Shown here in pieces: positions 16,317 to 25,605 of a stretch of 64,000 nt of DNA. The DNA lies in NCBI GenBank assembly GCA_047605645.1, contig JASGFJ010000026.1, positions 1 to 64,000 on the forward strand, written 5' to 3'. Both the position numbers and the translations under genes were made by a program. The DNA is from UBA1309 sp047605645. GTDB taxonomy: Bacteria > Bacteroidota > Bacteroidia > Bacteroidales > Dysgonomonadaceae. Each line of letters begins with the position of its first letter. Position 1 is the first letter of the stretch. The notes below the pieces were generated by a model. The model saw only the letters and a program-made list of their open reading frames with translations. It did not search any database and was not told the DNA's origin.

Positions 16317-17261
16317 CTATGCGTTTTTATTCAAATAGGATAATACGGCATCCAGTGTCACGTCTTTGAGTACAACTTTTTTGTTCTTATCGAGCAGGTA
16401 AAGAGTCGGGAAAGCTTTAATGTCATACAATTGTTTCGAGCTGAAATCGCCGTTCGGATCATATCCGTTTATCCATTTGGGGGAACATTCGGAAAGATGT
16501 TGTTTCCATTCCTGTACATTATCCTGTGGTGAAAAAGCCAGAATGCTGATTTTGGAATCGTCAATCAACGCATTGAGAAAATCCATTTCACGCATGTCTT
16601 GTTTCATCTTTGTGCAATTGTCGCATTCGGGATCGTAGAAAAAAATCAGTGTGTAGTTGGCTGAGACAGATGACAGTTTTCTCTTCCTGCCCTTCTCGTC
16701 GGTAAACCGGAAATCAGCGGCTTGACTGCCGACTCTGTTCTTTATAGCCTGTTGCAGGTAAAATGCAGCATTGCTTTTGATAACAATATCGATATTTTCT
16801 AATTTCCCGATGCTTTGGCAAACGGTGATGTATAAGTCTTCGTCGCGTATCGGAGAGTTCGGGTCATCGAGATATCTTTTTAGCGTTGTCCAGAAGTATC
16901 GGAACATATTGGGATTGGAGGCTGCACTTTGTAAAGCTCTGTCCATGGCATCTTGTCTGATTTCCAAAGGTACGTTGTGAAGTACGCCTATAAAATCGAC
17001 AATGGCCTGCTCGGTGATATCCGGATTTTTATTTTGCAGGGTGTCGTTGAAGTTGAAATTTTCCCAGTAATGAATGGCTAAAAACTGTGCTGCCTCTTCC
17101 TTTGTCGTGATGGAGTGGGGGATGGAAGGCTTTGTAAAAGCAGTTGCTGCCACAGTGGGCTGATGGTCGGATGCACTTTTCTTTTTACAGGAGGTCGACA
17201 GGCCGATGAAAGATATGAAGAGAAAACCTGTCACCCAGAAGCATTTTTTCATTTGTGTCAT
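16317..17261 (-). CDS. DUF5106 thioredoxin-like lipoprotein
   Basis: A 314-residue lipoprotein with a lipobox (LSTSC, Cys25). Residues about 50-180 are an all-helical DUF5106 domain, and 183-314 are a TlpA/AhpC-TSA-like thioredoxin fold with the redox pair C213-x-x-C216 (ECDNC) and the cis-Pro loop FPTLYLL. It should be anchored in the envelope and handle disulfides or thiols of exported proteins. The CxxC dipeptide is DN rather than GP, so the redox potential may be unusual. A Met at residue 4 is an equally good start. Convergent with queA. Confidence 0.82.
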   Translation of the reverse strand: MTQMKKCFWVTGFLFISFIGLSTSCKKKSASDHQPTVAATAFTKPSIPHSITTKEEAAQFLAIHYWENFNFNDTLQNKNPDITEQAIVDFIGVLHNVPLEIRQDAMDRALQSAASNPNMFRYFWTTLKRYLDDPNSPIRDEDLYITVCQSIGKLENIDIVIKSNAAFYLQQAIKNRVGSQAADFRFTDEKGRKRKLSSVSANYTLIFFYDPECDNCTKMKQDMREMDFLNALIDDSKISILAFSPQDNVQEWKQHLSECSPKWINGYDPNGDFSSKQLYDIKAFPTLYLLDKNKKVVLKDVTLDAVLSYLNKNA

Positions 17262-17342
17262 GTGTCTGAGAATTTAGATAATGAGCTCAAAGATAAGGAA
17301 ACTAAATAGAAGGTGTCATTTGACCTTCGATAAAACCGCAAA

Positions 17343-17382
17343 AAAATAACGGGTTGCCGATTTTTCTGCAACCCGTTATTTT
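17343..17382 (-). terminator. terminator of ECF sigma gene
   Basis: A 15-bp perfect stem (AAAATAACGGGTTGC / GCAACCCGTTATTTT) with a T-rich loop, flanked by A-runs and T-runs. It begins 20 bp after the sigma factor stop codon on the minus strand and could act in both directions. Confidence 0.85.
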
Positions 17383-17402
17383 CTGACTTGAAAAGCGAAC
17401 TT

Positions 17403-17930
17403 TTATTTTCTCGAATACCGATAATCTTTCAAAATTTCCTGTAGCCGTTTGCGGGCAAAGAAAATACGGCTTTTTACAGTCCCGATAGGAAGTCCTAGCT
17501 TTTGTGCAATTTCTTCGTATTTATACCCCGATACATGCATCGAGAATGGGATTTTGTATTCATTCGTAAAACTATTAATAGCCTTATTGATTTCCGAAAT
17601 TGTGTATGCACCTTCGGGTGTGTCGAATCCGGAATCCTGAGGTGTATTGATATAGTACATGTTGTCGGTCTGATCAATAATTGTCTGGCTGCGAACAATT
17701 CTACGATAGTTGTTTACAAAAATATTATGCATGATGGTGAAAACCCAACCTTTGAAGTTGACATTTTCATAATACTTTTCTTTATTGTCTAGTGCTCGAA
17801 GAGTTGTTTCCTGCAACAGATCTTTCGCTTCGTCGCGATTTGTTGTAAGTGTCAATGCGAAATTCATCATGTTGTTTTGCAAATCCAACAACTTACTTTC
17901 AAATCCATTTTTTTTGATCTTCGTTTCCAT
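17403..17930 (-). CDS. ECF-type RNA polymerase sigma factor
   Basis: A 175-residue sigma-70 family factor of the ECF group. Region 2 (about 20-90) includes DEAKDLLQETTLRALDN and the FKGWVFTIMHNIFVN block. Region 4 (about 115-170) carries the helix-turn-helix YEEIAQKLGLPIGTVKSR, followed by the FFARKRLQ signature. No anti-sigma gene lies next to it, so its control is not visible here. It is divergent from htpG across 378 bp and has its own well-formed promoter (17991-18022) and terminator. Which regulon it serves is unknown; the neighbouring chaperone gene is a possible target by position only. Confidence 0.9.
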   Translation of the reverse strand: METKIKKNGFESKLLDLQNNMMNFALTLTTNRDEAKDLLQETTLRALDNKEKYYENVNFKGWVFTIMHNIFVNNYRRIVRSQTIIDQTDNMYYINTPQDSGFDTPEGAYTISEINKAINSFTNEYKIPFSMHVSGYKYEEIAQKLGLPIGTVKSRIFFARKRLQEILKDYRYSRK

Positions 17931-17990
17931 AAGCTTTCTAATTATAAAGTTATTGATGCTCTACAAGAGTGTGTTTTGAGTATTCATTAG

Positions 17991-18022
17991 CAAAGTTATT
18001 ATTTTGTTTGTTCTGACCAAAA
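17991..18022 (-). promoter_or_regulatory. promoter of ECF sigma gene
   Basis: On the minus strand, TTTTG and TAACTTTG are separated by exactly 19 nt, an ideal Bacteroidota housekeeping promoter. Transcription should begin near 17984, giving a leader of about 54 nt. The rest of the gap up to htpG (18023-18308) is very A/T-rich and must hold the htpG promoter, but no equally good match was found there. Confidence 0.75.
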
Positions 18023-18308
18023 GTTTTTTGTTAAAAATAACCTGAATGTAATGTTAATTTTTAGTTGCGTTTTTTTTACTCACCTAATAATCAATACTGT
18101 TTGTCTTACAATAAGGAAATCGTATATTTGAGAATTAGTCATAAATATAATTTATAAAGATAATTTTTAATTAGATATTATTTATGCGCTTTTGTTCGGA
18201 AGCTTATTCCAGACAAATTGTCTTATTGGATCCAAGAATAAAAAACTGGCATTTTTTTTGTAATGTTAAGGACAAACTTTAAATGAAAAATTGATAAAAT
18301 AAAGTTAT

Positions 18309-20201
18309 ATGGTACAGAAAGGTCATATCGGGGTAACATCAGAGAATATTTTCCCCATTATTAAAAAATTCTTGTATAGCGATCATGAAATATTTCTTCG
18401 TGAATTGGTTTCCAATGCGGTGGATGCAACCCAAAAGCTCAAAACATTTACTTCCGTCGGGGACTTTAAAGGAGAACTCGGCGACTTGACAGTGCATGTG
18501 AGTCTTGATGAAAATGCAGGAACACTGACCATTTCCGACAGAGGTATTGGGATGACAGCGGAAGAAATTGACAAATACATCAATCAGATCGCACTCTCGT
18601 CGGCGAATGAATTTTTGGATAAATACAAAAATGATGCAAACGCCATTATCGGTCACTTCGGGTTGGGTTTTTATTCAGCGTTCATGGTAGCCCGAAAGGT
18701 GGAAATCATAACGAAGTCGTATAAAGAGGGAAGCGAAGCTGTCAAATGGTCATCGGATGGTGTGACTCCGGAATATACCATCGAAAATGCAGATAAGGCA
18801 GATCGTGGAACGGATATTATTTTGCATATAGATGATGAAAACAAGAATTTTCTTGACAAATCGGAAATTACCCGTCTACTGAATAAATACTGTAAATTCT
18901 TACCGATTCCGATCGCTTTCGGTAAAAAAACGGAATGGAAAGATGGTAAATCGGAAGAGACGGATGAAGATAACATCATCAACGATACAGCTCCTCTATG
19001 GACGCTGAAACCGGCTGACCAGACAGATGAAGATTATAAAAAATTCTATCAGACGCTTTATCCTTTTTCTGATGAGCCTTTGTTTTGGATTCACTTAAAT
19101 GTGGATTATCCGTTTAAACTGACAGGTATCCTTTATTTCCCGAAAGTCAAGAGTAATGTTGATCTGCAAAAGAATAAAATTCAGCTTTACAGCAATCAGG
19201 TGTTTGTTACTGATTCCGTAGAAGGAATTGTTCCTGAATTTTTGACTCTTCTGCATGGCGTGATAGATTCTCCGGATATTCCTTTGAACGTTTCCCGTTC
19301 TTATTTGCAGAGCGATCAGAATGTGAAAAAGATATCTTCTCACATTACCAAGAAAGTGGCAGATCGACTGGAAGAAATATTCAAGAACGATCGTGCACAG
19401 TTTGAAGAAAAATGGGACAGCCTGAAATTGTTTATCGAGTATGGAATGCTCACCGATGAAAAGTTCTATGAAAGAGCAGCGAAATTTAATCTGGTGAAAA
19501 ATACCGATGGCAAATTTTTTACCCTGACAGACTACAAAACTTTGATTGAAGCAAATCAGACGGACAAAGATGCAACGCTGGTTTACCTTTATACAAGTAA
19601 CTCCGACGAGCAATATACGTATATTCAGGAAGCGAAAGACAAAGGCTATGATGTACTGTTGTTTGACGGGCAGTTGGACGGACATATTGCCGGACTGTTG
19701 GAACAGAAGCTCGAAAAGAGCCGTTTCGTTCGGGTGGATAGCGACACAATCAACAACCTGATCAAAAAAGAGGATGAAGCAAAACTGGATTTGTCGGATG
19801 CTCAGAAAGAATCACTTGAGGAGGCCTTCAAGTCGCAACTTCCTAAAATAGACAAAACCGAATTCACCGTAGATGTGAAAGCTTTGGGCGAGAAGGCACA
19901 GCCTTTGCAAATCACACAGAATGAATTTATGCGCCGTATGAAAGAGATGTCTGCCATGCAATCAGGATTTGCCATGTATGGCGAATTACCCCAGAATTTC
20001 GGCCTGACTTTAAATGCGGATCATCCCTTAGTGAAAAAAGTGTTGGCTGAGGTAGATGGAAAATCGAAAGAAGAAGCTGCTGCTTATGCTGTGGGGCAAC
20101 CGGTGGTTCGTCAACTGGTCGATCTGGCCTTGTTGTCGAACGGAATGCTGAAAGGTGAGGCATTGGCCAAATTCGTAAAAAGAAGTATTGATTTGATTTA
20201 A
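18309..20201 (+). CDS. htpG: molecular chaperone HtpG (Hsp90)
   Basis: A 630-residue bacterial Hsp90. The GHKL ATPase domain (1-215) shows ELVSNAVDAT, SDRGIGMT and GHFGLGFYS, which bind ATP and Mg. The middle domain has the catalytic-loop Arg region (LNVSRSYLQ). The C-terminal dimerisation domain (about 500-630) is complete. It folds and remodels client proteins in the cytoplasm, with DnaK. The gene stands alone with a strong terminator 29 bp after the stop. Confidence 0.97.
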   Translation: MVQKGHIGVTSENIFPIIKKFLYSDHEIFLRELVSNAVDATQKLKTFTSVGDFKGELGDLTVHVSLDENAGTLTISDRGIGMTAEEIDKYINQIALSSANEFLDKYKNDANAIIGHFGLGFYSAFMVARKVEIITKSYKEGSEAVKWSSDGVTPEYTIENADKADRGTDIILHIDDENKNFLDKSEITRLLNKYCKFLPIPIAFGKKTEWKDGKSEETDEDNIINDTAPLWTLKPADQTDEDYKKFYQTLYPFSDEPLFWIHLNVDYPFKLTGILYFPKVKSNVDLQKNKIQLYSNQVFVTDSVEGIVPEFLTLLHGVIDSPDIPLNVSRSYLQSDQNVKKISSHITKKVADRLEEIFKNDRAQFEEKWDSLKLFIEYGMLTDEKFYERAAKFNLVKNTDGKFFTLTDYKTLIEANQTDKDATLVYLYTSNSDEQYTYIQEAKDKGYDVLLFDGQLDGHIAGLLEQKLEKSRFVRVDSDTINNLIKKEDEAKLDLSDAQKESLEEAFKSQLPKIDKTEFTVDVKALGEKAQPLQITQNEFMRRMKEMSAMQSGFAMYGELPQNFGLTLNADHPLVKKVLAEVDGKSKEEAAAYAVGQPVVRQLVDLALLSNGMLKGEALAKFVKRSIDLI

Positions 20202-20230
20202 TACTGTTTTTCCCATTTTATAATGAAACC

Positions 20231-20266
20231 AAAGAGGTTGTTCCGGTTGGAGCGGCCTCTTTTTTT
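20231..20266 (+). terminator. intrinsic terminator of htpG
   Basis: A 13-bp stem (AAGAGGTTGTTCC with GGAGCGGCCTCTT, G-U pairs allowed), a 4-5 nt loop, and a run of seven T. Its 5' arm is nearly the same as that of the hairpin at 1897-1933. Confidence 0.9.
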
Positions 20267-20361
20267 GCGAAATAATAAAAAATACCGATGAGTCGATACT
20301 AAACGTACATTAATCAATCATAAATCATTACTTTTGAAACTCTAATTCAAATTGTGATTGT

Positions 20362-22506
20362 ATGAATTATAAGTTTATTGTTTTATTAGCTGCTATCTTG
20401 CTCTCAATGAAAAGTTATTCGCAGGAAAAACTGCCTCTATCTCTCGATGATTTGATTCCCGGAGGCAGCACTTATTCGACCTTTCGCCCCGTAATGCTGA
20501 AGGGGCTTGGGATGTATGGCGACAATGTTTGCTATAAAAAAGGGGATTCTCTTTACGTGGTTTCTTCTTCGGGAAAAGATCGCGTGTTGCTAACAAAAGC
20601 AGGTTTAAATGAAGGATTTGGTGAAGAGATTTTTAAAAGTCTTCCCTCTATCAGTTTCCCTTTTGAAAAATCTTCGCTGGCGAAAATCGACTACAAGGGC
20701 ATTACTTATATTTACGACATAGACGCTCGCAAAAAAATGGCTCTACTCAATCTTCCGTCGGATGCGGAAAATACAGATTTTAATGCTGTTGCTTCCGGTT
20801 TTGCTTATACCAAAGCAAACAATTTGTTTGTAATGGCGAAGGATGGAAAAGAAATAGCGGTGACCAATGAATCAAATCCCGGTATTGTATGCGGACAGTC
20901 TGTTCATCGCAATGAGTTCGGTATTAAGAAAGGAACTTTCTGGTCGCCGGCAGGAAACCTTCTGGCTTTTTATCGAATGGATCAAACGATGGTCACCGAT
21001 TATCCTTTGGTGGATGCATCCACTCGTATCGCGACGCTCAATAATATCAAGTATCCTATGGCCGGAATGAAAAGTCATCAGGTGACTGTCGGTGTATTCA
21101 ATCCGGCAACACAAAAGACTGTTTTTCTGAAAACGGGTACTCCCAAAGATAAATATCTGACAAATATAGCCTGGAGTCCCGATGGAAAGAGTATATATGT
21201 AGCAGAGCTCAACCGGGGGCAAGACACTTTGCAATTGAAACGCTACAATGTGTCAACCGGAAATCCGGAAGCAACGCTTTTTACAGAGACTCATACAAAA
21301 TATGTAGAACCCGAAAATCCGGTGTTTTTCCTCAAAAACAACTCCAATGAATTTGTTTGGTTAAGTCGTCGGGACGGATACAACCATTTTTATCTTTATA
21401 CGATGGATGGGAAGTTGTTGAAGCAGCTCACTACCGGAAAATGGGAAGTAAGTTCTTTTGTCGGTTTTGACGAAAAAGGCGAAAATCTGCTTTATACTTC
21501 CAACGAAGCCTCTCCCATTGAAAACCATTTTTATAAAGTAAATCTGAAATCGGGTAAACGAACTCAACTGACGGCCGAAAAAGGTGTTCATTCCATGCAG
21601 TTAAGCCTTTCAGGACGCACAGCCTGCGATATTTACACATCGCAATTCACTCCGGGAAAAGCGGCCGTGATTCAGATTGCCAAACCTGCTTCTCATGTTT
21701 TTTATGAAGCGAAAGATCCTTTCAAGGGTATTACTTTGCCTGAAATTACTCTTGGTACAATTAAAGCAAACGATGGAACTACCGATTTATATTACCGGAT
21801 GGTAAAACCTCTGAATTTCGATCCGGCCAAAAAATATCCGGTGGTAGTGTATGTATACGGAGGGCCGCATTCTCAACTTGTAACCAATTCCTGGCAAGGA
21901 CAGGCAAGAGGTTGGGATATCTACATGGCTGAAAAAGGATATATTGTCTTTACACTTGACAATCGGGGTACTTCCAATCGGGGGCTGGCATTTGAAAATA
22001 TAATACATCGCCGTTTGGGTATTGTCGAAACACAAGATCAAATGTCGGGTGTGGAATATTTGAAATCCTTGCCTTATGTGGATGCTGAGCGATTTGGTGT
22101 GCACGGATGGAGTTTCGGTGGTTTTATGACGCTGAATCTGATGCTTCGTCATCCGGAGACTTTTAAAGTCGGAGTGTGCGGAGGAGCGGTGACTGACTGG
22201 AAATACTACGAGATTATGTATGGCGAACGTTATATGGATTCTCCTCAGGAAAATCCCGAGGGATACAAAGAGTCAAGCATGATTGAGAAAGCCGGTGACC
22301 TGAAAGGGCGTTTGTTGATGATTCATGATGATCAGGATGGAACGGTTGTGCCTCAGCAGCTGATTCAGTTTTTGCGTTCGGCCGTGACCAAAGGTACACA
22401 TCCCGATGTCTTTATTTATCCGGGACATGAACATAATGTGATGGGAGTGGATAGAATCCATCTTCACGAACAAATTACCCGCTATTTTGATGATTTTTTG
22501 AAATAA
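20362..22506 (+). CDS. S9B dipeptidyl peptidase IV-like protease
   Basis: A 714-residue exported serine peptidase. A signal peptide covers the first ~20 residues (SYSQ). The N-terminal beta-propeller (about 40-460, DPPIV_N) contains repeats such as WSPAGNLLAFYRMD and WSPDGKSIYVAEL. The C-terminal alpha/beta hydrolase (470-714) has the nucleophile motif GWSFGG, the acid in HDDQDGTV, and the His near 689-691 (PGHEHNV). The Arg-Met-Asp of the propeller resembles the Glu-rich substrate-binding site of DPP4-type enzymes. It should remove X-Pro (or X-Ala) dipeptides from peptides in the periplasm. Confidence 0.92.
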   Translation: MNYKFIVLLAAILLSMKSYSQEKLPLSLDDLIPGGSTYSTFRPVMLKGLGMYGDNVCYKKGDSLYVVSSSGKDRVLLTKAGLNEGFGEEIFKSLPSISFPFEKSSLAKIDYKGITYIYDIDARKKMALLNLPSDAENTDFNAVASGFAYTKANNLFVMAKDGKEIAVTNESNPGIVCGQSVHRNEFGIKKGTFWSPAGNLLAFYRMDQTMVTDYPLVDASTRIATLNNIKYPMAGMKSHQVTVGVFNPATQKTVFLKTGTPKDKYLTNIAWSPDGKSIYVAELNRGQDTLQLKRYNVSTGNPEATLFTETHTKYVEPENPVFFLKNNSNEFVWLSRRDGYNHFYLYTMDGKLLKQLTTGKWEVSSFVGFDEKGENLLYTSNEASPIENHFYKVNLKSGKRTQLTAEKGVHSMQLSLSGRTACDIYTSQFTPGKAAVIQIAKPASHVFYEAKDPFKGITLPEITLGTIKANDGTTDLYYRMVKPLNFDPAKKYPVVVYVYGGPHSQLVTNSWQGQARGWDIYMAEKGYIVFTLDNRGTSNRGLAFENIIHRRLGIVETQDQMSGVEYLKSLPYVDAERFGVHGWSFGGFMTLNLMLRHPETFKVGVCGGAVTDWKYYEIMYGERYMDSPQENPEGYKESSMIEKAGDLKGRLLMIHDDQDGTVVPQQLIQFLRSAVTKGTHPDVFIYPGHEHNVMGVDRIHLHEQITRYFDDFLK

Positions 22507-22941
22507 GAAATCTGTTTTAATTGGTCCTCTGTAAAAAAGTTATTCGTGATTGGCTTAATCTGACTAATGAAGATGATTGATCTTCGCGTGTTTAAATGAA
22601 TTGAGGGGGGCAAATTCGAAGATAAGTAAATGTTCATAATCAGTCGTAAGAATGTCTGTCTGTGATGTGCTGAAAATAAGGAATATGAAACTAAATTTAT
22701 AGGACTACTTAAAGCATTCATTCAAGTATGTTTTTCAGTTTCTCGGATGAATTTTTATGTTAGGGAAAAGAAAGGTTCAACTTTCAATTCGTCTTCATAA
22801 CAATGCATTTATTCTTTGACCTTTCAATTAACGGGACTTATTCCGTTGTGTTTGAAATTATTTGCAAATGGATAGAAACAAAACAGATATAAATTAGAAC
22901 TGGGATTTTAATAGGACAATAGGAATCTGTTTTACAAGATA
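22507..22941. other. gap of ~430 bp, nothing recognised
   Basis: A/T-rich sequence between two convergent genes, with no open frame that has a signature. A hairpin that probably ends the GH3 operon follows at 22942-22973. Confidence 0.45.
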
Positions 22942-22973
22942 AAGGGCTGCCCAATACTATTCGGGTAGCCCTT
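22942..22973 (-). terminator. hairpin after GH3 gene
   Basis: An 11-bp inverted repeat (AAGGGCTGCCC / GGGTAGCCCTT, one G-U) with a 10-nt loop, about 50 bp after the GH3 stop on the minus strand. The trailing U-tract is short (UUUAUCUU). Confidence 0.6.
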
Positions 22974-23023
22974 CGCTTGTGTAAGAATGTTTGTTAAGAT
23001 TGATAGGGGAAAGTCATTCCGTT

Positions 23024-25495
23024 TTATAGAGGTTTCATGTCTGTAAAATTAGCTTTGTTGTTAAGCACATTATGAACCTTTTCAACAACCAATGTTTCCG
23101 GCAAATTGAACGTGAGCTGCTGTTGATTATTTAATGACGAAGAAGCCAAACCGACCAGATATGTTCCTCTGTCGGCTATCCAGGCTGATTGCTGAGGATT
23201 GAAAGAGGCCAGATCTTTTGCTTTCAGGACAAAAGAAAGCGTTTGCTTTTCGCCGGGTTTCAATAATTTTGTTTTTGCAAAAGCCTTCAATTCTTTTGAA
23301 GGTTTGTCTATTGCACCGGTTGGAGCCGACAGATAGAGTTGTACTACTTCTTTTCCGGCAACTCTCCCTGTATTTTTTACATCCACCGAAACACGAATTT
23401 CGTTATTGAACTCATTACTGTTTACAAATGCTGCTTCATACTTAAAGTTTGTGTATGATAGACCGTATCCAAACTCATAAGCCGGCTTCACTTTAAAGGT
23501 GTCGAAATAACGGTAACCCACATAAATTCCCTCTTTATACATCACTTCAGTAGGCTTATCCAGGGGAAGTCCCTGGAAATATTCAGGCGAAGAATACGGA
23601 ATATCCTCATATTTCATTGGAAATGTCATTGGAAGTTTTCCTGAAGGCGACGTCTTTCCGGAAAGCACATCTGCCACAGCATTTCCTGCTTCCTGACCAG
23701 GCAACCAGGCCATCACTACAGCATCTGTTTTGTCTCTCCAACTGGCCGTTTCAATTGCGCCTCCGACATTGAGAACAACGATAACCTTTTTGTTTTGTGC
23801 ATGAAATATTTTTGACACGTTGTTAATAAGAGCAAGTTCTTCGCTCGTTAGATTGAAATCAGCATCTAGTGTGCGATCTCCCATTTCTCCCGAGCTACGC
23901 CCGATGGTGATAAGCGCAATATCGTTTTGTTTTGCGGATTCGGTGATGTGGGCATCACTCATCTGCGGTTGAGGCATTAATGGAATCAACATAAAAGGAT
24001 CTTTCTTTCTCATGGTGTTGACCCTTTCTGTTTCAGCTTTAACAAAAGGTTGATAAATGTTCTTCAGATTCTTGTCAAGGGAATACCCGGCTCCGACAAG
24101 TCCGTCACTTAATGGAACAGTATATGCCTTGTTGACATTACCGCTTCCGGTTCCTCCGACAACAAAATCATAAGAAAGGCTTCCGAACAAAGCGACATTC
24201 TTCACTTTTTGATTCATAGGCAATGTATTTTGTCTGTTTTCAAGCAATACCATTCCTTCAGCTGCTGCATTGCGGGCCAAAGAGGCGTGTTCCTGCAGGT
24301 TGGGTTTGTTGGAGGGAATGTGTCCGTTCATTCTGGGAGATAAGAAGATAGCTTCAAGCACCCGTTTTGCGCAAATATTCAAGTCCTGCTCTGTCAATAC
24401 TCCTGTTTGCAGATCGGCTGTCATGAAGTTCAGCTGCGGGATAATGCCGGGCATCAACAAGTCGTTCCCTGCTTTTATTTGTTCTGAAGTATAATTATCC
24501 CATTCTTGTTTCTCTGAATCTTTCTGGGTTGTTAAATTCGAAACACCGTCGAATCCGCCAAACCAATCGGTCATGACGAGTCCTTTAAATCCCCATTCGT
24601 TACGCAGAATGGTGGTTAGCAAATCGTAGCTGGCGGATGTGTAAACACCATTTATCTTGTTGTAGGACGACATAATGGTGGCGGGATTCGATTCCTTTAC
24701 GGCGATCTCAAATCCTCGCAAGTAGATTTCGCGTAAGGCTCTTTGTGAAACATTCACGTTGAGTCCCATTCTGTTCTTTTCGCTATTGTTGGCTGCGAAG
24801 TGTTTCAAAGAAACGCCCGCTCCGTTTTCCTGCAAGCCTTTGGTCATGGCTACGGCAATGAGTCCTGACATGACCGGATCTTCGGAATAATATTCAAAAT
24901 TTCGTCCGCAGAGAGGGTTTCGCATTATATTTAGAGCTGGTGCCAACTGGATGTCAGAGCCATATTCCAGCACTTCATTTCCCAATGCTTTTCCTACGGT
25001 TTCTACCATATTGGCATCCCACGAAGCGGCAAGGGACACACCCACCGGAAATCCGGTGGCGTAGAAAGTCCTGTCGTCGTCTTTACGGGTCGGGCTAATA
25101 CGAACACCTGCGGGGCCATCTGTAAATACGATGGCAGGCAGGCCGTGCTGAGGCATCGGCATAGTAGTTCCGGCACTACCGGGCAAAAGGTATTCGCTTT
25201 TATCTACCGGGACAATAGGATTGAGTTTATTAAAACCCACCAGCATTTCAAAGCCGGCCATTCCTGTTCCCATTACGATTTGTTTTTTCTCTTCGATTGT
25301 CATTCGGGACAAGAGATCTTCGGCTCGTTGACTCGCAGAAAGACGTGTGTCTTCGTACGGCTGCAGTTTACCGTCTTTATTTAAATCGACAAAAGTTTGT
25401 CCTGCAATATGCAATATTTGTTCGTTTTGTGCAGTCATGGATGAGAAAGAGAATCCCATCATCGATACTATGACGCATGTAATAACTTTTTTCAT
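23024..25495 (-). CDS. GH3 family beta-glycosidase, exported
   Basis: An 823-residue glycoside hydrolase of family 3. A signal peptide (1-22, ending TAQ) is followed by a segment with a Ca-binding-like DLNKDGKLQPYED. The (beta/alpha)8 domain carries FTDGPAGVR and the K-H motif VSLKHFAANN, and the nucleophile Asp is in GLVMTDWFGG. The alpha/beta sandwich holds GRSSGEMGDR, with the likely acid/base Glu. A fibronectin III-like domain ends the protein. It should release terminal beta-linked glucose (or a related sugar) from oligosaccharides in the periplasm. It lies 110 bp downstream of the TonB-dependent receptor gene on the same strand, so uptake and hydrolysis are probably linked. Confidence 0.93.
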   Translation of the reverse strand: MKKVITCVIVSMMGFSFSSMTAQNEQILHIAGQTFVDLNKDGKLQPYEDTRLSASQRAEDLLSRMTIEEKKQIVMGTGMAGFEMLVGFNKLNPIVPVDKSEYLLPGSAGTTMPMPQHGLPAIVFTDGPAGVRISPTRKDDDRTFYATGFPVGVSLAASWDANMVETVGKALGNEVLEYGSDIQLAPALNIMRNPLCGRNFEYYSEDPVMSGLIAVAMTKGLQENGAGVSLKHFAANNSEKNRMGLNVNVSQRALREIYLRGFEIAVKESNPATIMSSYNKINGVYTSASYDLLTTILRNEWGFKGLVMTDWFGGFDGVSNLTTQKDSEKQEWDNYTSEQIKAGNDLLMPGIIPQLNFMTADLQTGVLTEQDLNICAKRVLEAIFLSPRMNGHIPSNKPNLQEHASLARNAAAEGMVLLENRQNTLPMNQKVKNVALFGSLSYDFVVGGTGSGNVNKAYTVPLSDGLVGAGYSLDKNLKNIYQPFVKAETERVNTMRKKDPFMLIPLMPQPQMSDAHITESAKQNDIALITIGRSSGEMGDRTLDADFNLTSEELALINNVSKIFHAQNKKVIVVLNVGGAIETASWRDKTDAVVMAWLPGQEAGNAVADVLSGKTSPSGKLPMTFPMKYEDIPYSSPEYFQGLPLDKPTEVMYKEGIYVGYRYFDTFKVKPAYEFGYGLSYTNFKYEAAFVNSNEFNNEIRVSVDVKNTGRVAGKEVVQLYLSAPTGAIDKPSKELKAFAKTKLLKPGEKQTLSFVLKAKDLASFNPQQSAWIADRGTYLVGLASSSLNNQQQLTFNLPETLVVEKVHNVLNNKANFTDMKPL

Positions 25496-25605
25496 ACGAT
25501 TGAATTTTTATTGTTAGACATTCTGGTATTTTACTGATTCGTAGGTTATTGTTTTTTATGATTTAATAAAAAATTAAACTCCCTTTTCTATCCGTTTTTT
25601 CGCTT

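Noticed and set aside
17265..17342. Possible small RNA between the thioredoxin-like gene and the sigma terminator
   Set aside because: No promoter or structure beyond the terminator was found.
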